Below are positions 9,715-16,214 of a stretch of 64,000 bases of DNA, in pieces. This DNA comes from Alterisphingorhabdus sp051668705 (GTDB lineage Bacteria > Pseudomonadota > Alphaproteobacteria > Sphingomonadales > Sphingomonadaceae), in assembly GCF_051668705.1 (NCBI RefSeq), contig NZ_CP196351.1, positions 1,364,001 through 1,428,000 of the forward strand. Direction: 5' to 3'. The translations under genes and the position numbers were made by a program. Each line of letters opens with the position of its first letter. Within the stretch, counting starts at the first letter, position 1. The notes beneath the pieces are model-generated. The model was given only the letters and a program-made list of their open reading frames with translations, was not told the origin of the DNA and did no database searches.

Positions 9715-10185
9715 CTATTTAACTACGCCACGAAACGTTAATTTCCCTTCATCACCATTTGTAATATCTTCTAAAATGATCCAGCGGATGTGCGTTACAT
9801 CTGCTGGTGAAGCGGGACGAAAACGCCCATCGTCGAGGGCGATTCGCAAATTTTCCAATCGCGCCCAGTTTTTTCCGCCATCAACGGAAACTTGTTCGCT
9901 GCCATCCAGGGTTTCCTGGAATCTTACGGCAGCGGGGATAGGATTTGTAATAACAACATCGGTTGCCGGTGTTGGACTGGTGTTTTTGTAGCTGACTACA
10001 AAAACAAGGCGGTCACCCGGGATCAAAGATGTTGGTCTTTCGAGAACAACAGCAGGTTTTCCTGCCGTATTGGTGATGCGTTCAACAAAGATTTCGCTTT
10101 CAAGCGCAATATTGCCATTGGCAAACGCCGGCGATGCAATTGTAGCGCAAGCAGCGGCTAAGAGAGTAATGAATTTACGTATCAT
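9715..10185 (-). CDS. exported single-domain DUF11-like protein (156 aa)
   Basis: Second gene of the exported-protein operon, overlapping the first by 4 bases (ATGA). Signal peptide about 1-22 (ASPAFA, then NGNI). The rest is one beta-sandwich of the DUF11 kind, with VVLERPTSLIPGDRLVFVV, then YKNTSPTPATDVVITNPIP, and a closing LTFRGVVK strand. It lacks the N-terminal module and the calcium-loop segment of its neighbours. It might act as a minor subunit, cap or chaperone-like partner of the larger proteins; that is inferred only from size and position. Confidence 0.85.
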   Translation of the reverse strand: MIRKFITLLAAACATIASPAFANGNIALESEIFVERITNTAGKPAVVLERPTSLIPGDRLVFVVSYKNTSPTPATDVVITNPIPAAVRFQETLDGSEQVSVDGGKNWARLENLRIALDDGRFRPASPADVTHIRWIILEDITNGDEGKLTFRGVVK

Positions 10186-11195
10186 GGCGTCACCTGATCG
10201 TCGATTTCAACTTGGAAGGTAACTGTACGGGTTTGTCCGCCTGGAACATTACCAAGATTGACTGAAATTGCAGTGCCATCATATGCGCCAGCGTCATCAC
10301 CCGTATCGGCATCAGTTAATGCCGCACCTTCCAATGTAATGGTTTCTGTTTGATAGATTGTGTTTGCTGGAATAGGGTCAGAGATAATTACATTATCAAG
10401 TGATCCAGTGCCCGTAATGGTAGCGATTAACGAATATGTTATAATCGATCCCGGAACTGCAGAATTGCCACCAAATGGGTCAAGAATAGTCGCTTCTTTA
10501 ACCAAAGCTATGGACGCGGCTTGGATTATAAAAAAGCCGCTATCATCATCATCTGCGCCCGTTGTACCGACAACAGCATCACCGCCGCCATCGCCTTGAC
10601 CATCAAAAACTGTACCAGGCGTACCCGTTCCTGTTACGGCTTCTGCTGTCAGCGATACTTCGGCACGTTCGCCGTCGTTAGCGTCTGATGGAATGTTATT
10701 TATAATGAAAACTGTGATATTTGCATCTGGCTCTAAGACCGGATCATTGACACCAGCTACATATACATCATCGACACCGGGATCGTATACGCCATTGCCA
10801 TTTGTATCTAGCACGATTTGCACAAGCGCAGTATCGAAATCATCGCCAGGCCGTGCTGTATCGGCGGTCAGGGTAAAGGCTTCCGATCCGTTACCGGTGT
10901 TGGTCACCAAATACGTCAATACTTCGTCAGTTTCATCAGGAGACGTAGCGACATCGCCTGGATCGGTAGAATCAACTGTTACATCTAGAAGTTCATCAAC
11001 AGTAATAGAAACCGTATTGGATGGTACATCGACGCGACCGCCTGGTCCGTCAAAGCTGGCCGTCGCAGTGTTGTCGATCGGTGTACCGGCACGTGTACCA
11101 GCAGCTAAGGCTGTGTGACTCGTGGTCATTGCAAGAGCAAAAATCGATATAGCGCTAAGACGCAAATAACCGGTGGAGAATTGTGATTTCAACAT
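10182..11195 (-). CDS. exported DUF11-like repeat protein (337 aa)
   Basis: First gene of the exported-protein operon. Signal peptide about 1-32 (HTALAA). The shared module IDNTATASFDGPGG and PSNTVSITVDELLDVTV (40-74) follows. A calcium-loop-like segment DTNGNGVYDPGVDD lies at 130-143, and a DUF11-type sandwich at about 226-333 (ASIALVKEATILDPFGG, ISDPIPANTIYQ, GGQTRTVTFQVEI). The protein is strongly acidic. It is followed by the 156-aa gene with an ATGA overlap. The ribosome site is weak (GAAAGCGG, about 10 bases upstream). Likely secreted; paralogue of the 367-aa product. Confidence 0.85.
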   Translation of the reverse strand: MLKSQFSTGYLRLSAISIFALAMTTSHTALAAGTRAGTPIDNTATASFDGPGGRVDVPSNTVSITVDELLDVTVDSTDPGDVATSPDETDEVLTYLVTNTGNGSEAFTLTADTARPGDDFDTALVQIVLDTNGNGVYDPGVDDVYVAGVNDPVLEPDANITVFIINNIPSDANDGERAEVSLTAEAVTGTGTPGTVFDGQGDGGGDAVVGTTGADDDDSGFFIIQAASIALVKEATILDPFGGNSAVPGSIITYSLIATITGTGSLDNVIISDPIPANTIYQTETITLEGAALTDADTGDDAGAYDGTAISVNLGNVPGGQTRTVTFQVEIDDQVTP

Positions 11196-11562
11196 AAAGA
11201 ATAATCCGCTTTCATTTCGATAGTGCGGTTTATGACAGAGAAATCACAAAAAACGGTTAACAGGGAGGGGGGCCTCTGTACGAGACGGGGCGCTATTTAA
11301 GTATATGATAAGTAATGATAAATGTAATTTTTGAATCATGTAATTTTGGTTAATTCTGTGGCAATGGCTGTCACTAGATGTAAAAACACATCGGTTATTT
11401 GAGAAAGGCACTGAACCTGCCAAAGGCCCGCATCTTGAACGCTTTAGATTTCGCAAAAGCCAAAATAATGAAATATTTGATCGAAATATGGATAGGAGGA
11501 GTTGACACTCTGGCGGTGGTCATCTAACTGCGCCGCTCCAGCATTTGACACTGTCAAAATAT
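11196..11562. other. 367-base intergenic region between the exported-protein operon and tRNA-Asp
   Basis: The left part should carry the promoter and leader of the minus-strand operon. An AT-rich tract at about 11290-11345 includes a -10-like TATACT (minus strand, 11300-11305) without a convincing -35, giving a leader of roughly 100 bases that contains a G/C-run stretch (about 11262-11275). The right part holds the tRNA promoter. I see no credible gene; the short minus-strand frame at 11244-11456 has no ribosome site or protein-like character. Confidence 0.4.
11502..11530 (+). promoter_or_regulatory. putative tRNA-Asp promoter
   Basis: A perfect -35 TTGACA at 11502-11507, a 17-base spacer, and a weak -10 (TAACTG) at 11525-11530. 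This would start transcription about 25 bases before the mature tRNA. Confidence 0.45.
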
Positions 11563-11639
<77 letters not shown>

Positions 11640-11800
11640 TTTTTCGGATTATGTATTTATGCAAACTCTGAAAATGGCGCAATTTTCTATCTGGTTTGAC
11701 ATAAAATCAGCCGAAATTTCCAAATTTAACTATTAATCTTGAAACTTGGTATCTTATCCTGGGCGATCTCAACGCATTAAATCGAGATTTTTCGTTTATA

Positions 11801-12010
11801 TCATATTTTCCAACGCCCCAATTCCATCCACACAAGAATAGGGCGGACAGGGAAAATCCATATAATACCCGCGATGAGAAAGAATATCGCTTGCACGATA
11901 ACGGGGAGCGTTAAAATATAGTCTGCTATATTGATGATGATGACTGACCAAATGGTTATAATCAGCAGAATAGCTATCATTCCAGCAGGTTTGCGCATAG
12001 TGGGCTTCAT
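11801..12010 (-). CDS. DUF2842 family small membrane protein
   Basis: 69 residues. It begins MKPTMRKPAGM, followed by two hydrophobic helices (about 11-30 and 36-55) and a basic tail with a short motif (RPILVWMELGRWKI) that matches the DUF2842 family of alphaproteobacteria. Function unknown; an inner-membrane location is expected. It lies 32 bases downstream of fau on the same strand, so it is probably co-transcribed with the 6S RNA-fau unit. Confidence 0.85.
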   Translation of the reverse strand: MKPTMRKPAGMIAILLIITIWSVIIINIADYILTLPVIVQAIFFLIAGIIWIFPVRPILVWMELGRWKI

Positions 12011-12042
12011 ATTCTGTCCTGTCTTGCTTTCAACGCAGTGCG

Positions 12043-12618
12043 TTAGCCATTTTCATCAAAAAATATCACGGATTGTTCGGTAATAATGGCGTGCATTTTG
12101 CGATCATGTGGTTCGGTCGGTATCTCTGCAACTTGCTGAACGGACCAAGCTAGGCCGATAACCGCACAATTAGGTTCCCGGGCAAGATAACGATCATAAT
12201 AGCCACCACCTTGGCCAAGACGAGAGCCCTTCGCGTCAAATCCCAGCAAAGGTACGATCAAGATATCTGGTGTGATAATGGGCTGCTCAGTTGCTGGTTC
12301 CATGATGCCGTACGGACCAGCACTTACATCGTCACCAAATCGCCATTGGCGAAAGACCAGATCATCGCCATTAACAGTCGGCAATGCTGTCGCAATATCC
12401 TCTTCTTTGAGCAGCTTTGCATAGCGCAGGGCAGGGGCCTCATCACCATAGGGCGCATAAAGCCCGATACAATTTGCTTTTGCCAGATGATCTTTAATCA
12501 TAGATGGAATCGCAGAAAAGCTGCGTTCTAAGGCAAAAAGAGGGAGATTGGCGACAAAGTTCTTTCGCTCTTGTCGCAATATGCGCCGCAGCGCAGGCTT
12601 TGACGGAATATTGGACAT
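12043..12618 (-). CDS. fau: 5-formyltetrahydrofolate cyclo-ligase
   Basis: Converts 5-formyl-THF to 5,10-methenyl-THF using ATP (one-carbon metabolism, cytoplasm). 191 residues from the ATG at 12618, chosen because the basic N-terminus PALRRILRQERKNF matches the family start and GGAAGG lies 10 bases upstream. The longer frame back to 12789 would run into the 6S RNA gene. Motifs seen: IGLYAPYGDEAPAL in the N-terminal half, and GFDAKGSRLGQGGGYYDRYL, the family's nucleotide-binding signature. The 6S RNA gene sits just upstream, an arrangement (ssrS-ygfA) known from many proteobacteria. Confidence 0.93.
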   Translation of the reverse strand: MSNIPSKPALRRILRQERKNFVANLPLFALERSFSAIPSMIKDHLAKANCIGLYAPYGDEAPALRYAKLLKEEDIATALPTVNGDDLVFRQWRFGDDVSAGPYGIMEPATEQPIITPDILIVPLLGFDAKGSRLGQGGGYYDRYLAREPNCAVIGLAWSVQQVAEIPTEPHDRKMHAIITEQSVIFFDENG

Positions 12619-12653
12619 GGGAAAATTGCCTTCCATCAAAGCGGCGGGAAAAA

Positions 12654-12815
12654 GTGGCAGAACCGCGTGCGTCGTTTTCCGGAATATCCTCTGACGCCAA
12701 AACGTCAGGTGGGTGCCATATGTTCCGGACCAGGGTCCGGGCAGGGACAGCTCCCTTGGAAAGATGTATCGCCTCAGGGATGTTCTCATCAGCTCGTGCG
12801 CTGCAGAACTGCCAC
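12654..12815 (-). ncRNA. ssrS: 6S RNA
   Basis: A 162-base segment closed by a perfect 7-base pair (GTGGCAG at 12815-12809 with CTGCCAC at 12660-12654) and followed by five T. The 5' side carries CCCTGAGGCGATACA, close to the conserved 5' strand of the 6S central bubble (CCCTGAGCCGATA in E. coli). The apical part has a CCGGACC/GGTCCGG hairpin, and the 3' bubble side a CTGACG/CGTCAG hairpin. Its length, promoter-aligned 5' end and place directly upstream of fau all fit. 6S RNA binds the housekeeping RNA polymerase holoenzyme in stationary phase. Exact ends are inferred. Confidence 0.85.
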
Positions 12816-12819
12816 AATC

Positions 12820-12848
12820 TATCTATGCACTGCGAGGGCGTTGCTCAA
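12820..12848 (-). promoter_or_regulatory. 6S RNA promoter
   Basis: On the minus strand: -35 TTGAGC (12848-12843), a 17-base spacer, and -10 TAGATA (12825-12820). The predicted start falls right at the 5' G of the 6S closing stem (about 12815). Confidence 0.6.
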
Positions 12849-12918
12849 GCCCTGATATGCTTTACCTTTTAACATTATCAGTTTTCTGCACCAATGTTGC
12901 TGGTGTGTGCAGATTTTC

Positions 12919-12947
12919 TTGACAAGAAAGCCTCGGACGTATTTAAA
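12919..12947 (+). promoter_or_regulatory. metX promoter
   Basis: A perfect -35 TTGACA at 12919-12924, a 17-base spacer, and -10 TTTAAA at 12942-12947. Transcription would start at about 12954, only a few bases before the riboswitch P1 stem. Confidence 0.65.
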
Positions 12948-12957
12948 GGTGCCGATA

Positions 12958-13072
12958 ACTCATCAAGACCAGCCGAGGGATAGGCCCTTAGACGCTGGGG
13001 CAACCGCCAAAGACTGACCAGTTTTAGGAAAGGTGCCAAATCCTGCGATATATTGCATATCGGAAGATGAGT
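12958..13072 (+). promoter_or_regulatory. SAM-I (S-box) riboswitch
   Basis: Leader RNA sensing S-adenosylmethionine. P1 is a perfect 7-base stem, ACTCATC (12958-12964) with GATGAGT (13066-13072). Inside, in order, are the S-box core elements: CAAGACCAGC, CGAGGGATAGGCCC, GGGGCAACC, AAAGGTGCCAAATCCTGC, a P4 hairpin CGATAT/ATATCG, and GGAAGATGAG closing P1. This follows the SAM-I consensus closely and differs from SAM-II. It lies between a promoter and metX-metB, the expected targets. The expression platform is not obvious: no strong terminator is seen before the T6 at about 13115, and a small hairpin (about 13125-13141) abuts the gene start, so control may be translational. Confidence 0.88.
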
Positions 13073-13153
13073 CGGAGCGGCATTTGGTGTTCGTTTACCG
13101 ATGGTCTTGTCAGGATTTTTTGCTGGGTTGTGTAAGTACAACGATGACAGGCA

Positions 13154-14176
13154 ATGAAAATGGCAATGGCTCTAGAAACTTTCAGCTCTGAACCGCAGGC
13201 AGCACAGCGCAAAGACACAAATGGTGATGTCACCATTGTTCTGCCCGCGGATTTCCAACTGGAGAGCGGTGATAGGCTCAATACCCGTCACGTGAAGTTA
13301 CGTTTTCATGGAAACCCCAATGGCCCTAAAGTCCTATGTCTTGGCGGTATCTCAGCAACACGAATAGTTGCTGATGGACCGGGATCAGGCGATGCATTGG
13401 CTGAAAAGGGCTGGTGGCGTGATTTTGTTGGCTATTCTGCTCCGGTAGATTTGCACAGCTATTGTGTGATCGGCTTTGATTTTTTGCCCGGCAACGACAC
13501 TGATACCATAACCATTACCACACATGATCAGGCACGCGCATTGGCCTATGCCTTATCTTCAACGGGGGTGGAGCGGCTCGATAGCTTTATTGGGTCCTCT
13601 TATGGTGGCATGGTCGCTTTGGCTTTTGCCAGCCTGTTTCCAGAGCGCGTGGGCCGGCTTTGTGTAATTTCCGCAGCTGATAGATCACATCCTGCCGCTA
13701 TAGCCCAGCGCGGTGTTCAGCGGCGTATATTGGCGCTTGCTGATAGCTGTGAAAAACCTGAAGAGGGTGTGGCATTGGCCCGGCAATTGGCGATGATCAG
13801 CTATCGTAGCGCGGAGGAATTTGATAAGCGGTTTTCTGGGGCGGTTGGGCCCAATAGTGGCGATAGTTATGACGTTTGCGATTATCTTATCGCGCGTGGC
13901 AAGCAATGCGCTATGTCACTGCATTGCTATATGGCTTTATCGGACTCTATCGACAGACACAGAGTTGACCCTGCCACTATCACCACGCCAGTCTTGCTTA
14001 TAGCCTCGGACAGCGACCATTTGGTGTTCCCAAAAGATATGCAGACATTGCAATTAGCGCTTGCTGGTCAGAGTGAATATCGTGAAATTTCATCGCTCTA
14101 TGGCCATGATGCCTTTTTGAAAGAGATACACTCTATCGGCGCAATATTGGCCGATCATCTTGCGGAAAGTTGTTAA
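13154..14176 (+). CDS. metX: homoserine O-acyltransferase (MetX type, probably succinyl-transferring)
   Basis: Activates homoserine for methionine synthesis. Alpha/beta-hydrolase fold with nucleophile elbow GSSYGGM (Ser149), an acid in SDSDHLVFP (Asp288) and His318 in YGHDAF. The GSSYGG elbow and the short N-terminus resemble MetX-type homoserine succinyltransferases, but acetyl versus succinyl preference cannot be decided here. Three ATGs lie in frame at 13154, 13160 and 13166; the AGG at about 13149 is too close to the first and better spaced for the second. The stop overlaps the metB start (TAATG). Controlled by the upstream SAM-I riboswitch. Confidence 0.85.
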   Translation: MKMAMALETFSSEPQAAQRKDTNGDVTIVLPADFQLESGDRLNTRHVKLRFHGNPNGPKVLCLGGISATRIVADGPGSGDALAEKGWWRDFVGYSAPVDLHSYCVIGFDFLPGNDTDTITITTHDQARALAYALSSTGVERLDSFIGSSYGGMVALAFASLFPERVGRLCVISAADRSHPAAIAQRGVQRRILALADSCEKPEEGVALARQLAMISYRSAEEFDKRFSGAVGPNSGDSYDVCDYLIARGKQCAMSLHCYMALSDSIDRHRVDPATITTPVLLIASDSDHLVFPKDMQTLQLALAGQSEYREISSLYGHDAFLKEIHSIGAILADHLAESC

Positions 14177-15357
14177 TGTCTGAGGATAAAGAATTAGTCG
14201 AACAATCCAGCTTGGTACAACCGGAAACAGTCTGTGCCACCGCCTCGGTGGGTGAAGATAACAATCACGGCGCCATATCATTGCCAATCTATATGGCAGT
14301 CAACTATGCTTGGGACAATCCGCGAGAGAAGCCTTTGCATGATTATTCCCGGCGGACCAATCCAAGCCGGGATGCTTTGGAACGGATGCTCGCGGAACTT
14401 GAAGGTGCCGCAAAGGGCGTTGTTGTATCGTCCGGCATGGCAGCGCTTAATCTGGTGCTCAACCTGGTTAAGCCTGGCGATCTGGTCGTTGCGCCGCATG
14501 ACTGTTATGGCGGTACGCATCGCCTATACACGGCCAGACATAAACAAGGCCATTGTGACATGGTTTTTGTCGATCAGACCGATCCAGCTGCACTGGATGC
14601 TGTTTTTGCGCGTTCACCGAAAATGGTGATCATCGAAACGCCTAGCAATCCATTGCTGCGTGTGACAGATATTGCGGATATTGTTAGCAGAGCCCGCAAA
14701 TGCGGCGCTCTGGTTGTGGCAGACAATACGTTTTTGTCACCAATACTTCAGCAGCCTCTCAATCTTGGCTGTGATATTGTTATTCATTCAACCACCAAAT
14801 ACATTAACGGACACAGTGATGTTGTGGGCGGTGCAGTTTTGGTGCGCGATGCTGAACTGGGTGAAGAGCTGCAATGGTGGGCAAATTGCACAGGTGTCAC
14901 TGGCGCTGCATTTGATGCGTTTCTGACTATGCGCGGTGCACGCAGCTTGTCAGCGAGATTGTTGCAACAGCAATCCAGCGCAGGTGCTCTTGTCGAGAGA
15001 CTGGCGTCAGATAACAGGGTTAAGCAGATATTCTATCCTGGCCTGACCAGTCACAAAGGGCATGACATTGCGAAAAGACAGCAAAAGGGCTTTGGAGCAT
15101 TGTTCAGCGCAGAATTTGCTGATGATGTTGATGTCTATGAACTGCTGGAAAATTTGAAGATTTTCACCATTGCTGAATCATTAGGCGGCTTTGAAAGCTT
15201 GGTATGTCTGCCTGCATCAATGACGCATGCTGGCATGGCACCCGAAGCGCGAAAAACAGCCGGATTGGGCGACAATTTGGTCAGATTTGCTATAGGGCTG
15301 GAGCATGTGGATGACCTTTTGGAGGACATCTCCCAAGCGCTTGAAAAGGCAGTTTAA
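14176..15357 (+). CDS. metB: cystathionine gamma-synthase / O-succinylhomoserine sulfhydrylase family
   Basis: PLP enzyme that replaces the acyl group of acyl-homoserine with cysteine or sulfide, the step after MetX. 393 residues from the ATG at 14176, which shares its A with the metX stop (TAATG); an upstream in-frame TTG is less likely. Motifs: YSRRTNPSRDALE, SSGMAALNL, VVADNTFLSP, and the PLP lysine in HSTTKYINGHSDVVGG (Lys208). The C-terminal ESLGGFESLVCLPASMTHAG is family-typical. Whether cysteine (metB) or sulfide (metZ) is the acceptor cannot be read from sequence alone. Confidence 0.88.
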   Translation: MSEDKELVEQSSLVQPETVCATASVGEDNNHGAISLPIYMAVNYAWDNPREKPLHDYSRRTNPSRDALERMLAELEGAAKGVVVSSGMAALNLVLNLVKPGDLVVAPHDCYGGTHRLYTARHKQGHCDMVFVDQTDPAALDAVFARSPKMVIIETPSNPLLRVTDIADIVSRARKCGALVVADNTFLSPILQQPLNLGCDIVIHSTTKYINGHSDVVGGAVLVRDAELGEELQWWANCTGVTGAAFDAFLTMRGARSLSARLLQQQSSAGALVERLASDNRVKQIFYPGLTSHKGHDIAKRQQKGFGALFSAEFADDVDVYELLENLKIFTIAESLGGFESLVCLPASMTHAGMAPEARKTAGLGDNLVRFAIGLEHVDDLLEDISQALEKAV

Positions 15358-15390
15358 GTAAAGACAGGCGTAGACATAGTCTGATTTTTA

Positions 15391-15852
15391 TCAGGACGTG
15401 CTTTCTATCCGATCGGCCATATCTTCAATGCGCTCTGCAAGTTTATCCAGCGCTTTAACAGCATTTGCAATCATCGCATCGTTTACAATATTGTCCATAA
15501 GATCTGGTTCAGCTGCTGAAACGGCTTCACTTGAATTAGTGGCTGCAGTTTCAACCTGAGTGTCAGCAGACTTACTCTCGGCCAGTTTTCGTTCGCTCTC
15601 TTTGACAGCTTTCACTGCTTTCGCGAGGGCCTTTTCGCTTTTCTTGATATCAGCCTCAACCTCCAGCAAGGCATCCGCCAACAACAAACCCCCAAATAGC
15701 AATCCTCTAATTTCTGTGACGGATTGCCCGTTTGTCGCTTCACTGATCTTTGCATCGAGAGATTTTGCGAGGGCAAAGGCGTGATCTTCTTCGCCATCTC
15801 CGCAAGTGATAGGGTAATTTCTACCGGCAATATGCAGCGTAATATTAGCCAT
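15391..15852 (-). CDS. zapA: cell division protein ZapA
   Basis: FtsZ-ring-associated protein that bundles FtsZ filaments. 153 residues from the ATG at 15852 (MANITLHIAGRNYPITC), chosen because this is the family's beta-hairpin start. Family features: CGDGEEDHAFALAKSLDAKI and a long Ala/Lys/Glu-rich coiled coil (about 60-105), then an acidic tail to the end. It is longer than the roughly 100 residues of E. coli ZapA because of that tail. It overlaps the upstream coiled-coil gene by 8 bases, so the two are probably coupled. Confidence 0.88.
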   Translation of the reverse strand: MANITLHIAGRNYPITCGDGEEDHAFALAKSLDAKISEATNGQSVTEIRGLLFGGLLLADALLEVEADIKKSEKALAKAVKAVKESERKLAESKSADTQVETAATNSSEAVSAAEPDLMDNIVNDAMIANAVKALDKLAERIEDMADRIESTS

Positions 15853-16045
15853 TTTGCTTATCACCAGCATTTGTCATCATATCTATACGGGCAATAGCAT
15901 CTTCGGCGGCCTTGCGCAGGCGATCATAATCCGCGAACAAAGGGTGCTCCTGTTTCGGCACGGATGCGCCTGCCAGACTATTTTCCAATCGGCTGATGGC
16001 ACGTTCCATTCTGCCGATAACCAGTATCAGATCATCTTGTCCCAT
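15845..16045 (-). CDS. small coiled-coil protein paired with ZapA
   Basis: 66 residues from the ATG at 16045 (MGQDDLILVIGRMERAIS); ATGs at 16051 and 16057 are alternatives. A longer frame to 16225 runs into the transketolase start and looks non-coding. The protein is a heptad-rich helix (1-25), a short break with PKQEHP, and a second helix. It ends inside zapA (8-base overlap), and an equivalent small gene commonly precedes zapA in related bacteria. A role in division-ring assembly is plausible but not shown. Confidence 0.6.
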   Translation of the reverse strand: MGQDDLILVIGRMERAISRLENSLAGASVPKQEHPLFADYDRLRKAAEDAIARIDMMTNAGDKQNG

Positions 16046-16214
16046 ATTCATTCTCATAATCAAATTATGAGCCGAGTCCAATGTTCTGCAAAAAATGCCC
16101 AATATTGGCCAAGAATAAGGGGTGATAACTTGACGCTGGACGCTGAGCCTTTCAAAGGAGCGTGGTATATTTCGAATCAAAATCATTGCGGTCTTTACCG
16201 AGAGAAAATAAACT

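Noticed and set aside
11244..11456. 70-codon minus-strand frame upstream of the exported-protein operon
   Set aside because: No ribosome site, no domain, and it lies in the probable promoter and leader region.
12619..12789. N-terminal extension of fau back to 12789
   Set aside because: It would translate the 6S RNA, and the family start is at 12618 with its own ribosome site.
12944..12954. AAAGGTGCC occurring both at about 12946 and in the riboswitch core at about 13030
   Set aside because: Considered as a tandem riboswitch remnant, but no other core element accompanies the first copy, which lies over the -10 and start site; probably chance.
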